Positions 7,163-15,838 are shown, numbered from the stretch's first letter. The stretch: DNA of 64,000 nucleotides from Burkholderiales bacterium (GCA_016191525.1 JACPOK010000033.1:186001-250000); one strand, 5' to 3'. A program made the numbers and translations. Notes: generated by a model from the letters alone, not told the origin.

Positions 7163-8131
7163 ATGGAGTTCAAGGACTACTACAAGATTCTCGGCCTGGA
7201 GAAAACGGCCACCGAACAGGACGTCAAGAAGGCGTTCAGGAAGCTGGCGCGCAAATACCACCCCGACGTCAGCAAGGAGGCCGACGCGGCCGCGCGCATG
7301 GCCGAACTGAACGAGGCCAACGCAGTCCTGTCCGACCCCGAGAAACGCGCGGCGTATGACGAACTGGGCAGGCAGCCGCAGGCCCGGGCGGGCCAGGAAT
7401 TCCGGCCACCTCCCAACTGGGATGCCGGCTTCGAATTCAGCGATAGTGCGGGCCGCGGCGGCGATGGCGAGTTCAGCGACTTCTTCGAGCAGATGTTTGG
7501 CCGGGCGGCGCGCGGCCACCGGGCACAGGCCCGGGGCGCGCACAGCGGCGCGATGCCGCAGGTGCGCGGCGACGACCATCACGCGAAGATCGAGCTGGAC
7601 CTGCTGGACAGCTACCAGGGCGCGGAACGTACCATCGCGCTGCGCGGGGCGCGCGTGGACGACGAGGGCCACGTGGTCAATGAAGACCGGCACCTCGAGG
7701 TGAAGATTCCCAGGGGCGTGCGCGAGGGCCAGCACATCCGCCTGGCCGGGCGCGGCGGCCCGGGCTTTGGCGGCGGCCCGCCCGGCGACCTGCTGCTGGA
7801 AGTGGTGTTCAGGCCGGATACGCGCTGGCGTGCCGAAGGCCGCGACGTGTACCAGCGCGTGCCCCTTGCCCCCTGGGAGGCCGCGCTGGGCGCGGGCGTG
7901 GAGGTGAATACGCCCACCGGCGAGGCCGAGGTGACAGTGCCTGCCGGCTGGAAGGCGGGCAAAAAGCTGCGGCTGAAAGGCCGGGGCATTCCCGGCGCCG
8001 AGCCTGGCGACCTGTACCTGGAGCTTGAGATCGCCCTGCCGCCCGCTGACGGCGATGCGGCTCGCGAGGCCTTCAAGGCATTCGGTGAGGCCTTTCCCCA
8101 ATTCAATGCGCGCCGCGCGAATGGAGTGTGA
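7163..8131 (+). CDS. cbpA: Curved DNA-binding protein / DnaJ-type co-chaperone CbpA
   Basis: 322 residues. The N-terminal J domain has H33-P-D35 in K-Y-H-P-D-V-S. A Gly/Phe-poor linker with F-S-D-F-F-E-Q-M-F-G follows, then two substrate-binding beta-domains (from about 140 to the end, including K-I-P-R-G-V-R-E-G-Q-H-I-R-L-A-G-R-G). There is no zinc-finger CxxCxGxG domain, which separates CbpA from DnaJ. It works with DnaK and binds curved DNA in the nucleoid. The next gene, cbpM, encodes its inhibitor; CbpA's stop lies 3 bp before the cbpM start. Confidence 0.93.
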   Translation: MEFKDYYKILGLEKTATEQDVKKAFRKLARKYHPDVSKEADAAARMAELNEANAVLSDPEKRAAYDELGRQPQARAGQEFRPPPNWDAGFEFSDSAGRGGDGEFSDFFEQMFGRAARGHRAQARGAHSGAMPQVRGDDHHAKIELDLLDSYQGAERTIALRGARVDDEGHVVNEDRHLEVKIPRGVREGQHIRLAGRGGPGFGGGPPGDLLLEVVFRPDTRWRAEGRDVYQRVPLAPWEAALGAGVEVNTPTGEAEVTVPAGWKAGKKLRLKGRGIPGAEPGDLYLELEIALPPADGDAAREAFKAFGEAFPQFNARRANGV

Positions 8132-8133
8132 CG

Positions 8134-8439
8134 ATGCAACACGAAATTCATCATGCCGAAGTGCTGGGCGAAGCCGCCTTCACCGCCGATGAGCTGGCGC
8201 GCGCGTGCGGGGTGGGCGTTACCTGGGTTCATGAGCGCGTGGAGGCCGGCGTGCTGCAGGTCGATTCGGCCACGGGCGACTGGCGCTTTGACAGCACCAC
8301 GCTGGTCCGCGCACGGCGTATCGCCGGGCTGGAGGCCGGGTTCGACGCCGACCCGCAACTGGCGGCTTTGACAGCCGACCTGATCGAGGAAGTGACTGCG
8401 CTGCGGCGGCGCTTGCGGTTGCTGGGGGCCGGCAGCTAG
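8134..8439 (+). CDS. cbpM: Chaperone modulator CbpM
   Basis: 101 residues. A MerR-like small helix bundle (F-T-A-D-E-L-A-R-A-C-G-V-G-V-T-W-V) is followed by L-E-A-G-F-D-A-D-P-Q-L-A-A-L and a C-terminal helix, as in CbpM, which binds the J domain of CbpA and inhibits it. The ATG at 8134 has GGAG at 8123-8126 with 7-bp spacing. The GTG at 8128 is too close to that site to be preferred. The TAG stop shares the palindromic CTAG with the convergent toxin gene. Confidence 0.88.
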   Translation: MQHEIHHAEVLGEAAFTADELARACGVGVTWVHERVEAGVLQVDSATGDWRFDSTTLVRARRIAGLEAGFDADPQLAALTADLIEEVTALRRRLRLLGAGS

Positions 8440-9143
8440 GAGGGAAGTGCCCGGCGCAGCGCCCGTATGCGCTGCCACACCACGGCGGGCGGGCCGGCCA
8501 TGGCCATCGCCTGCATGCACCGCTCCAGCCAGCCGGTGCGCGCCTGCATGCGGTCGATGGCGCGCTGCAGGTCGCGCAGGATGGACGCGCCGTAGGCGCC
8601 CTCGGCCTTGGCCACGGCCCGGCGCAGCAACTGCAGCGAAGGCTGCATCATCGCCAGGTCAATCAAGTCGCGGCTGAACACGCCATCGTCGGGCCAGCGG
8701 TCCGAGTTGGCCAGCAGCTTGCTGGCGGCCATGTCCAGCGGTGTCAGCGTGGCAATGCCGCACAGCAGGTCGTCCTTGCCGGGCTGGGCCAGCGCGATGC
8801 GGGCTTCCAGCACAATTTCAAACTTGACCGGCTGCCCGTCCATCAGCACCCGGGTGCGGATGCCGTATTGATCCGCCGTGACTTCGCCCGGCACCTCCAG
8901 CGGCGGTGCCCCCTCTCGCGTGATGGCACGCAGGCCCTCCACGCCCGTGAGCAGATGGCGCAGCTTGCGGTACCAGTCGATCTCGGACACGAGGAAGTCA
9001 ACGTCAACCGATTCGCGGTATTCGCCGTACTTCAGCGCGATGGCCGTGCCGCCGCCGAAGAGGCAGTGGTGCCCGCACAGCAGCGGGCCGTCCAGCGCAT
9101 TGAGCACGTGGGCGATGCGCTGGTGGTGGGGCCGGCTAAACAC
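8436..9143 (-). CDS. AbiEii/AbiGii-family nucleotidyltransferase toxin
   Basis: 235 residues from a GTG at 9143. The first nucleotidyltransferase motif is G30-G-G-T-A and the metal-binding pair is D47-V-D49 in R-E-S-V-D-V-D-F-L-V. D-M-A-A-S-K-L-L-A-N and R-D-L-I-D-L-A follow as in the AbiEii/JHP933 family. These enzymes are toxins of type IV-like toxin-antitoxin or abortive-infection systems and can transfer nucleotides to tRNA. Start choice: the GTG overlaps the antitoxin stop (GTGTTTAG) and has GGGGG upstream. The next in-frame upstream starts would lie inside the antitoxin gene without homology. Confidence 0.85.
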   Translation of the reverse strand: MFSRPHHQRIAHVLNALDGPLLCGHHCLFGGGTAIALKYGEYRESVDVDFLVSEIDWYRKLRHLLTGVEGLRAITREGAPPLEVPGEVTADQYGIRTRVLMDGQPVKFEIVLEARIALAQPGKDDLLCGIATLTPLDMAASKLLANSDRWPDDGVFSRDLIDLAMMQPSLQLLRRAVAKAEGAYGASILRDLQRAIDRMQARTGWLERCMQAMAMAGPPAVVWQRIRALRRALPS

Positions 9144-9621
9144 CAGCGTCGGCCCCCAGCGCCTGGCGCAGCGCCTCCACCAGGTCCTGCTCTTCGGGCG
9201 AAAGCTGCGCCGGGTCCACATGGCGCCAGTTCCGCTCATAGATGCCCAAGGCTTCGCGCGGCGTGAGCTCGGGCGTGCCGTGCACCTGCCAGGCGAGCTC
9301 TTTCAGCTTGGGGTAGTCCGCGATGCGCACGCGCGCGGGCAGCCAGCCTTTGCGACCCGCTGCAGGGGACGCGGCGGGTTCTTCTTGGGGCGCCACCTGT
9401 GCGTTCAGCCCCAGCGCGGCGAACACCGCCATGTAGGCGCCGGCGGTGACGGAGGCCGTGCCTTTCTCGATGCGGTGCAGCGTGACCCGGGAGATGCCCG
9501 CCGCTTCCGCGGCCGCCACGGCGCTGATGCGCAACGCCTTGCGGCGGGCATGCACGGCCTGCCCGAGGGCGGTGAGCGCATCGGCGGCCTGGATGGTCAG
9601 GGCGGGGTTGTTGGCTGGCAT
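9136..9621 (-). CDS. XRE-family antitoxin/regulator of the AbiEii pair
   Basis: 161 residues. An XRE helix-turn-helix occupies about residues 16-72 (R-R-K-A-L-R-I-S-A-V-A-A-A-E-A-A-G-I-S-R-V-T-L-H-R-I-E-K-G). A C-terminal domain of about 75 residues, with Y-P-K-L-K-E-L-A-W-Q-V and L-S-P-E-E-Q-D-L-V-E-A-L, presumably contacts the toxin. The stop overlaps the toxin start by 8 bp. Its promoter lies wholly in a 46-bp dyad (9624-9669), as expected for an autorepressed antitoxin. The mRNA probably starts within a few bases of the ATG. Confidence 0.85.
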   Translation of the reverse strand: MPANNPALTIQAADALTALGQAVHARRKALRISAVAAAEAAGISRVTLHRIEKGTASVTAGAYMAVFAALGLNAQVAPQEEPAASPAAGRKGWLPARVRIADYPKLKELAWQVHGTPELTPREALGIYERNWRHVDPAQLSPEEQDLVEALRQALGADAGV

Positions 9622-9623
9622 TT

Positions 9624-9669
9624 GTTTCTCATTATGTACAAATATCCATTTTTGTCAATAATGAGAAAC
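9624..9669 (-). promoter_or_regulatory. Antitoxin promoter within a long dyad operator
   Basis: Outer arms GTTTCTCATTAT (9624-9635) and ATAATGAGAAAC (9658-9669) are perfect 12-bp inverted repeats. Inner arms ACAAA (9638-9642) and TTTGT (9651-9655) share the same centre. On the minus strand a perfect -35 TTGACA (9658-9653), a 16-bp spacer and -10 CATAAT (9636-9631) lie entirely inside, so repressor and polymerase must compete. The predicted transcription start is about 9624, three bases from the ATG. Confidence 0.7.
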
Positions 9670-9712
9670 TGTTTATCCAACAATTCGCCTGTGTGATGCA
9701 ATAGCGTCATCC

Positions 9713-11167
9713 ATGGCCACCGACATCAACCTGAACCAGATCGCCATCGACGCGATGCGCAAGCGCGGCCTGCTGCCCGCCTTTTCTCCGCAGGCGCTGC
9801 AGGAGGCGGAGGCAGCGCGCGCGTCCGGGCCTGAACGCGGCGGCGAAATCCGCGACCTGCTGGGCCTGGCCTGGTTTTCCATCGACAACGACGACACGCG
9901 CGACCTGGACCAGCTCAGCGTGGCGCAGGCACTGCCCGGCGGTGCCGCGCGGCTGCTGGTGGCGGTGGCGGATGTGGATTGCATGGTGCGCATGGGCGAC
10001 GCGCTGGACGCGCATGCGGCCGCCAACACCACTTCCGTTTACACGGCAGCTGGCGTGTTTCCGATGCTGCCCGAAGTACTTTCCACCGACCTCACCTCGC
10101 TGCATGAAGGCCAGCAGCGGCTGGCGGTGGTGGTCGACATGCTGGTGCAGGCTGACGGCACCGTGTCCGAAGCCGATGTGTACCGCGCGGCCGTGCTCAA
10201 CCGCGCCAAGCTCACTTACAACGCCGTTTCCGCCTGGCTGGATGGCGACGGCCCGGCCCCCGCGCAAGTGGCCAGCGTGCCCGGCCTGGAGGAGCAGGTT
10301 CGGCTGCACGATGTGCTGGCCGCGCGGCTGCGGCAATGGCGGCAGGCGCGCGGCGCATTGAATGTCAATACGGTGGCGGCGCGCCCGGTGTTCCGGGATG
10401 GGCAGCTAACCGACCTGCAGCCCGACCCGCGCAACCGCGCCAAGGACCTGATCGCCGACCTGATGATCGCGGCCAATGGCGCCACCGCGCGCTTCCTGGT
10501 GCACAAGGGCTTTCCTTCGCTGCGCCGCTTTTTGCAGGCGCCGCGGCGCTGGGATCGCATCGAGGCGCTGGCCGCGGTGCACGGCGTGACGCTGCCTGCG
10601 CAGCCCGATGCGGTGGCGCTGGACCAGTTCCTCACGGCGCGCCGCCTGGCCGACCCGGCGGGGTTCGCGGACCTGTCGCTTGCCGTGGTCAAGATGCTGG
10701 GCTCCGGCGAATACGCGGCGGCGCCGGCGGGCGCAGCCGGCGCGGGCCACTTTGGTCTGGCGGTGAACGACTATGCGCATTCCACGGCCCCCAACCGGCG
10801 CTTTCCCGACCTGGTGACGCAGCGGCTGCTGAAGGCCGCGATTGCGGGCGCCGAGCCGCCCTACTCCGCCGAGGCGCTGGGCGAGATCGCGCGCCACTGC
10901 ACGCTGCAGGAAGACAATGCGAACAAGGTGGAGCGCGAAGTGCTGAAGGCCGCGGGCGCCTTCCTGTTGCAGGGGCGCATTGGCGAAACCTTTGACGCCA
11001 TCGTCACCGGCGCGGCGCCCAAGGGCACCTTTGTGCGCATCAGCCGGCCGCTGCTGGAAGGCCGCGTGGTGCGCGGCTTCGAGGGGCTGGACGTGGGCGA
11101 TACGGCGCGCGTGCGGCTGGTGGCCGTGGACGCGGCGAAAAGCCTTATCGACTTCGAACGGGCGTGA
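9713..11167 (+). CDS. RNB-domain (RNase II/R-like) ribonuclease, short form
   Basis: 484 residues, shorter than RNase II (about 644) or RNase R (about 800). It begins almost directly with the RNB catalytic domain and lacks N-terminal cold-shock domains. Catalytic acidic motif: I-D58-N-D-D-T-R-D64-L-D66-Q67. By comparison with RNase II (IDxxxTxDxDD), Q67 stands where the fourth Asp is usual. The second conserved block Y-A-H-S-T-A-P-N-R-R-F-P-D-L-V-T-Q-R is intact. A beta-rich C-terminal segment (about 400-484) may be S1/OB-like. It probably degrades RNA 3' to 5', or acts on tRNA. The ATG at 9713 is the first codon; no clear ribosome binding site. Confidence 0.82.
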   Translation: MATDINLNQIAIDAMRKRGLLPAFSPQALQEAEAARASGPERGGEIRDLLGLAWFSIDNDDTRDLDQLSVAQALPGGAARLLVAVADVDCMVRMGDALDAHAAANTTSVYTAAGVFPMLPEVLSTDLTSLHEGQQRLAVVVDMLVQADGTVSEADVYRAAVLNRAKLTYNAVSAWLDGDGPAPAQVASVPGLEEQVRLHDVLAARLRQWRQARGALNVNTVAARPVFRDGQLTDLQPDPRNRAKDLIADLMIAANGATARFLVHKGFPSLRRFLQAPRRWDRIEALAAVHGVTLPAQPDAVALDQFLTARRLADPAGFADLSLAVVKMLGSGEYAAAPAGAAGAGHFGLAVNDYAHSTAPNRRFPDLVTQRLLKAAIAGAEPPYSAEALGEIARHCTLQEDNANKVEREVLKAAGAFLLQGRIGETFDAIVTGAAPKGTFVRISRPLLEGRVVRGFEGLDVGDTARVRLVAVDAAKSLIDFERA

Positions 11168-11615
11168 ACCCCCCGGCGGCCCACGCACTTGCGCTGGCAC
11201 GGGTGAGCTTGAACGAGGGCGGCACGCGCACTTCGGCCAGCAGGTCTCCGGCGGCATCGGTGGCGCGCAGCATCGCGGAGGGGTTTTCCTCGTCGGGTTC
11301 GATGTCCAGCGACACCGTCACCCGCCCGCCCTGGTGCGCGATCTCTATCTGCTGGTGCAGGGCCGCATGCAGCTGCTGCTCGTGCCGGCGCACGAATTCA
11401 TGGGCGGTCTTGACCAGCGTGTTGAAGGCCGCGGTGTCCAGCGGCTTGGGGTTCTTCTTGTCGCGGCCCATGGTCCAGGGGCCCACCAGCGCGGGCTCGG
11501 CCTGGCCGTCGGGCGTCATGGCCACGGCCCAGCCGTCGTCGTCTTCGTTCTTGATGACCCTGGCCGTCCAGCCGTTGTCCTGCCACAGGCGCGGCTCGGT
11601 GATGCGTTCGGTCAT
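11145..11615 (-). CDS. Conserved hypothetical protein
   Basis: 156 residues, soluble, mixed charged. Recognisable stretches are W-A-V-A-M-T-P-D-G-Q-A-E-P-A-L-V-G-P-W-T-M-G-R-D and a C-terminal beta-rich region ending in P-P-S-F-K-L-T-R. No signal peptide or membrane segment. The start overlaps the TGA of the Bug receptor (ATGA), so translation is probably coupled to it. The 3' end overlaps the convergent RNB nuclease gene by 23 bp. Function unknown. Confidence 0.72.
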   Translation of the reverse strand: MTERITEPRLWQDNGWTARVIKNEDDDGWAVAMTPDGQAEPALVGPWTMGRDKKNPKPLDTAAFNTLVKTAHEFVRRHEQQLHAALHQQIEIAHQGGRVTVSLDIEPDEENPSAMLRATDAAGDLLAEVRVPPSFKLTRASASAWAAGGFTPVRSR

Positions 11616-12571
11616 TCGGCGGTGATCCCGTTCTTCTTGATCAGCTCGCCGTATTTCGCCAGTTGCGCGCGCATGGCCGTGCCCAGCTCGTCGGGCGTGG
11701 TGCCGCGCGGCGTGAGGCCTTGGGCGTTGAGCTTTTCGCGCACCTCGGGGTCGGCCAGTGCCTTCTGCACTTCGGCGGCCAGCTGCGCCAGGATGGGCTT
11801 GGGCGTGCCGGCGGGCGCCATCAGCGCGAACCACGAATTGAATTCAAAGCCGGGCATGCCCGATTCACCCACCGTGGGCACCTCGGGAAATTGCGGCATG
11901 CGCCGGGGTGTGGTCACGCCGATCAGGCGCAGCTTGCCGGCCTTGACCAGTGAATTGACGGTGGCGATGCCCTGGAAGGCGGCATGCACCTCGTTGCCCG
12001 CCACGCCCATGGCAGCCTGCGTGGCGCCCTTGTAGGGCACGTGCGTCATCTGGATGCCGGCCTGCGAATCGAACAGCGCCATGGCGATGTGCTGCGGGCT
12101 GCCGTTGCCGCCGGAGCCGTAGTTGATCTTGCCCGGCGCCTTTTTCGCTTCGGCGATCAGGTCGGCGGCGCTTTTGGTGGGCGCCTCGGCATTGACCACC
12201 AGGCCCCATTCCACCGTGGCCACCAGCGACACGGGCTCGAAGTCTTTCAGGATGTCCCAGGGCATCTTCGCCTGCATGTTGGGCAGCATGGTCATGATGC
12301 TGTCGTTGAAGCCGCCCAGCGTGTAGCCGTCGGGCGCGGCCTTGGCCACCACGCCGGCGCCGATCAGGCCCGCCGCGCCGGGATTGTTTTCAATGACGAA
12401 GTTCTGGCCCATGTTCTGGCCCATCTTCTGCGCCACGATGCGCGCGGCATTGTCGACGGCACTGCCGGCGGCCAGCGGAATGACGACCCGGATGGGCTTG
12501 TTGGGGTAAGTCTGGGAATGGCCGAGGCCGGTGGCCAGCAGCGAGGCCAGGAGGATGGCGGTGTACTTCAT
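11612..12571 (-). CDS. Bug/TctC-family periplasmic solute receptor
   Basis: 319 residues. A Sec signal peptide (cleavage near G-H-S-Q, residues 17-20) is followed by the family signature Y-P-N-K-P-I-R-V-V-I-P-L-A-A-G-S, then A-A-P-D-G-Y-T-L, H-V-P-Y-K-G-A-T-Q-A and E-V-P-T-V-G-E-S-G. It binds an unknown carboxylate in the periplasm. No TctA/TctB genes adjoin. The Ldh-family dehydrogenase lies 3 bp upstream in the same operon, suggesting that the ligand is a 2-hydroxy acid oxidised by that enzyme (inference). Confidence 0.9.
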   Translation of the reverse strand: MKYTAILLASLLATGLGHSQTYPNKPIRVVIPLAAGSAVDNAARIVAQKMGQNMGQNFVIENNPGAAGLIGAGVVAKAAPDGYTLGGFNDSIMTMLPNMQAKMPWDILKDFEPVSLVATVEWGLVVNAEAPTKSAADLIAEAKKAPGKINYGSGGNGSPQHIAMALFDSQAGIQMTHVPYKGATQAAMGVAGNEVHAAFQGIATVNSLVKAGKLRLIGVTTPRRMPQFPEVPTVGESGMPGFEFNSWFALMAPAGTPKPILAQLAAEVQKALADPEVREKLNAQGLTPRGTTPDELGTAMRAQLAKYGELIKKNGITAE

Positions 12572-12574
12572 GGT

Positions 12575-13642
12575 TCAGGTTTCCTGCAGGTTGGGAATGC
12601 CCAGGTCATGGGCCACGGTGTCCAGCTGGGCCAGCAGCGCGGGCGACAGCGCCAGGCCGTCGCGTTCGCTGGCCGTGCGTTTGGCATGGCTTTGCTCGCC
12701 GGGCATCCAGATGCGTTCCACGCCCGGCATGCGCTCGCTGGCGCGCAGCTCGCGCACCAGCTTGTCCACGCGGGCCTTGAATTCGTCGATGTCGCCGAAG
12801 GCATTGGGGTCGATCGCCACGATGGCCTGGCCGGTGTTGGTGACGCTGGCGTGGTCCTTGTTGAAGTCGATGGTTTCGCTGCCCATGGCCGCGCCGTTCA
12901 GCGTGCCGGCCAGAAGGCCCACGATCATCGCCAGGCCATAGCCCTTGTAGCCGCCGATGGGCATCAGGAAGCCTTCTTCGGAGCGCTTGGGGTCCGTGAG
13001 CGGGTTGCCCTGCCGGTCGATCATCCAGCCCACCGGCATCTGCTCGCCGCGCTGGGCCTTGGCCTTGACCTTGCCGTAGGCCGCCACGGTGGTCGCCATG
13101 TCCAGCACCACCGGCGGCTCTTCGCCTGCGGGCACGGCCACGGCGATGGGGTTGGTGGACAGCAGCATGTCCAGCCCGCCCCAGGGCGGCAGGTGGTTGG
13201 CATTGCCCACCGCGTAATACATGCCGATCATGTCGTGCGCCAGCGGCATGCGTGCGTACAGCGAGGCCGGGCCCGCATGGTTGGACAGCCGCGCGCCCAC
13301 CCAGGCCACGCCGCAGTTGCGGGCCTTTTCGATGGCGATCTGCGCGGCCCGCTGCATCACCAGGTGGCCCATACCGTTGTCGCCGTCCAGCAGGGCCATG
13401 GCGGCCTTCTCCTTCACCACACGGATGTTGGGCCGCACGTTGACGCCGCCGGCCTTGATGCGGCGCGCATAGGGCGCCAGCCGGATCAGCCCGTGGCCGT
13501 CGGAGCCCTGCAGTTCGGCTTCGGTCATCAGTTCGGCGACGATGGCCGCGTCGGCGGGCGGCAGGCCGAGCTTTTCCATGGCGGCGGCGACGAAACGACG
13601 GGCCTGCGCCCCGGGAAAGCGGATTTGCGAAATTTCAGGCAT
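12575..13642 (-). CDS. Ldh-family (malate/L-lactate/sulfolactate type) oxidoreductase
   Basis: 355 residues. It matches the NAD(P)-dependent malate/L-lactate/ureidoglycolate dehydrogenase family, which is unrelated to classical Rossmann MDH. Features: [11 protein letters not shown] near 48-58 with the catalytic-region H50, [26 protein letters not shown], and [10 protein letters not shown]. It oxidises or reduces a 2-hydroxy/2-keto acid whose identity cannot be read. It is first in an operon with the Bug receptor and a small protein of unknown role. Confidence 0.87.
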   Translation of the reverse strand: MPEISQIRFPGAQARRFVAAAMEKLGLPPADAAIVAELMTEAELQGSDGHGLIRLAPYARRIKAGGVNVRPNIRVVKEKAAMALLDGDNGMGHLVMQRAAQIAIEKARNCGVAWVGARLSNHAGPASLYARMPLAHDMIGMYYAVGNANHLPPWGGLDMLLSTNPIAVAVPAGEEPPVVLDMATTVAAYGKVKAKAQRGEQMPVGWMIDRQGNPLTDPKRSEEGFLMPIGGYKGYGLAMIVGLLAGTLNGAAMGSETIDFNKDHASVTNTGQAIVAIDPNAFGDIDEFKARVDKLVRELRASERMPGVERIWMPGEQSHAKRTASERDGLALSPALLAQLDTVAHDLGIPNLQET

Positions 13643-13703
13643 GCGGCATTGTTACGCGCTTTGGCATGTCACGATAATCACGCCAGACATCAAGGAGATT
13701 GAC

Positions 13704-14417
13704 ATGGGCGCGCAGTGGAAAGCAAAAGGCAAGGCACAGGCGGCGGATGCCAGGGGCAAGCTGTTTGGCCGGCTGGCCAAGGACATCATGGTGGCCGCGC
13801 GCAACGGCGCCGACCCGGCTTCCAATTCGCGGCTGCGGCTGGTGGTGGAGCAGGCGCGCAAGGTCTCCATGCCCAAGGAAACGCTGGAGCGGGCCATCAA
13901 GAAGGGCGCGGGCCTGACCGGCGAGACGATCCATTTCGAGCACGTCATCTACGAAGGTTTTGCGCCGCACCAGGTCCCGGTGATGGTGGAATGCCTCACC
14001 GACAACGTGAAGCGCACCGCCCCTGAAATGCGCGTGCTGTTCCGCGCCGGGCAGCTGGGCACCTCGGGCTCGGTGGCATGGGATTTCGACCACCTGGGCA
14101 TGATCGAGGCCGAACCCGCCGCACCCGGCGCCGACCCCGAAGAAGCCGCCATTGAAGCCGGCGCGCAGGACCTGGAACCGGGCGAGGAAGAAGGCACCAC
14201 CCTGTTCCTGACCGACCACGCCGACCTGGACATCGTGAGCAAGGCGCTGCCCGCGCACGGCTTCACGGTGCTTTCGGCCAAGCTGGGCTACAAGGCCAAG
14301 AACCCGGTCAGCGCGGCCGGCATGGACCCCGCGCACCTGGAAGAAGTGGAAGCCTTCCTGGCCGCCATCGACGCGCACGACGACGTGCAGAACGTGTTCG
14401 TCGGGCTGGCCGCCTAG
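13704..14417 (+). CDS. yebC: YebC/PmpR-family regulator
   Basis: 237 residues, full length for the family. It opens [10 protein letters not shown] (canonical MAGHSKWANIKH-like) and contains [32 protein letters not shown] and Y-E-G-F-A-P-H. YebC proteins were described as transcription regulators and more recently as ribosome-associated factors that relieve stalling at proline stretches. AAGGAG at 13691-13696 precedes the ATG. Confidence 0.9.
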   Translation: MGAQWKAKGKAQAADARGKLFGRLAKDIMVAARNGADPASNSRLRLVVEQARKVSMPKETLERAIKKGAGLTGETIHFEHVIYEGFAPHQVPVMVECLTDNVKRTAPEMRVLFRAGQLGTSGSVAWDFDHLGMIEAEPAAPGADPEEAAIEAGAQDLEPGEEEGTTLFLTDHADLDIVSKALPAHGFTVLSAKLGYKAKNPVSAAGMDPAHLEEVEAFLAAIDAHDDVQNVFVGLAA

Positions 14418-14427
14418 CGGGGCACGG

Positions 14428-14892
14428 TTATCGCTGAGGTGCCGCGGACGTGGCCTCGAGGAATTGTGCGGACGTGAGCGTGGTGGCGCCGTCTACCAGC
14501 ACCGGTGCGCACACGCACTCTGGCCCGCCACCGGCCGAACGGGCGGCCGCCTCGCACCTTTTCACCGCCTCCTGCAGGCGCGTGGCCATCGATGGTTGGT
14601 TGCTCTGCACGGCGGTATTCGACAGATCGATTACCGACATGCCGACCACCGCCGGGCAAGAGCGCCCCGCGGCCACTCTCGGCATCGCCACCACATACCC
14701 GCCCACATGGGGAATGGAGCGCAACACGCTGCGCCGGATGCCCGGCGACACCGCGTCGGCCAGCCGGTAATCTGTCACGCACGCCTTGCCGCCGTCGGCG
14801 AAGGAAATGGTGTGCCAGAACTTGCATGCCGCACTGGCGTGTGCGCTGGCCAGCAAGGCGGCGATGCAGAAGAAAAAACGGAAAAGGGTCAT
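14428..14892 (-). CDS. Secreted cysteine-containing hypothetical protein
   Basis: 154 residues. A signal peptide (MTLFRFFFCIAALLASAHASA) is followed by a mature part with six Cys (C-K-F-W-H, K-A-C-V-T-D-Y, S-C-P-A-V, K-R-C-E-A, E-C-V-C-A-P), which suggests disulfides in the periplasm. No family recognised. Codon use resembles the neighbours. It is convergent with yebC. Confidence 0.65.
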   Translation of the reverse strand: MTLFRFFFCIAALLASAHASAACKFWHTISFADGGKACVTDYRLADAVSPGIRRSVLRSIPHVGGYVVAMPRVAAGRSCPAVVGMSVIDLSNTAVQSNQPSMATRLQEAVKRCEAAARSAGGGPECVCAPVLVDGATTLTSAQFLEATSAAPQR

Positions 14893-14926
14893 GCTGCGGT
14901 CCAGTTGATGAGGTCCGCAGCATAGT

Positions 14927-15838
14927 TCATCGCGCCGGCTTCACCTCGACCAGCTTCACCAGCGCCCACAGCACCCGGTTAGCCGGCGTGGCGATGCCCA
15001 GCGCCTGGCCGCGCCGTGTGACGTGGCCGTTGAGGTAATCGATCTCGGTGGGCTTGCCGCGCGCGATGTCCTGCGCGGTGGAGGAATACTGGCCGGGCAT
15101 GGTCTCCACGATTCGGCGCACCGCCGTATCCACATCGCCGGGCACGGTAACGCCTTCGGCCCTGGCCACGGCCAGGCATTCATTGATGACGTCCTGCATC
15201 ACGTCCTTGACGCCTTCACCGGTCACCGTTTCGCCGTACGGCTTTTGCGCAATGGCCGAGACGGCGTTGTAGGCACAGTTGAGGATCAGCTTGAGCCACA
15301 GCGCGCCGCGCACATTGCCTGAGATTTCGGTGGGCACACCTGCAGCCACCAAGGCCTGCGCGACGGCCTGGCTGGAGGCGGAAGGATCAATCACCAGTTC
15401 ACCGCGCCCGTGGTGCTTGACGTGGCCCGGGCCGGCCATCTCGGTACCCACGTAGACCACGGCCGCTGCCACCTGGCTGGGCGGCAGCACGGTACGCAGC
15501 CGGTCGGCGTTGTCCACGCCGTTCTGCAGGCACAGCACCAGCGTGTTGGGGCCGATGTACGGCCTGATCTGCTCGCCCGCGCCTTCAGTGTCGGTGGATT
15601 TGACGCAGAACAGGATGAGGTCGGCGCCCTGCACTGCTGCAGCGTCGCTACTGGCTTTCAGGCGAACCTGTTCGTCGAAGGTTTTTGTTTCCATGCGCAG
15701 GCCGTCTTTCGCTATGGCTTGCACGTGCTGCGGGCGGGCGATCAGCGTCACGTCATGCCCGGCGCGGGCCAGCATGCCGCCGAAGTAGCAGCCCACGGCG
15801 CCTGCGCCCATGACGGCGGCTTTGAGGGGTTGGGTCAT
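14927..15838 (-). CDS. panE: 2-dehydropantoate 2-reductase family protein
   Basis: 303 residues. The Rossmann motif G-A-G-A-V-G (11-16), the F-C-V-K-S-T-D block, L-Q-N-G-V-D-N, and the catalytic-region Lys in L-W-L-K-L-I-L-N-C-A-Y-N-A-V are all present. The family reduces 2-dehydropantoate (ketopantoate) to pantoate with NADPH in CoA synthesis. Comamonadaceae carry several paralogues, so the in vivo substrate is not certain. It is divergent from the kinase gene at 15875 with only 36 bp between starts. Confidence 0.8.
   Translation of the reverse strand: MTQPLKAAVMGAGAVGCYFGGMLARAGHDVTLIARPQHVQAIAKDGLRMETKTFDEQVRLKASSDAAAVQGADLILFCVKSTDTEGAGEQIRPYIGPNTLVLCLQNGVDNADRLRTVLPPSQVAAAVVYVGTEMAGPGHVKHHGRGELVIDPSASSQAVAQALVAAGVPTEISGNVRGALWLKLILNCAYNAVSAIAQKPYGETVTGEGVKDVMQDVINECLAVARAEGVTVPGDVDTAVRRIVETMPGQYSSTAQDIARGKPTEIDYLNGHVTRRGQALGIATPANRVLWALVKLVEVKPAR

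Noticed and set aside
11984..13702. 572-codon plus-strand frame over the Bug/Ldh operon
   Set aside because: Antisense to two genes with unmistakable family motifs; composition rich in His/Gly/Arg as expected for a shadow frame.
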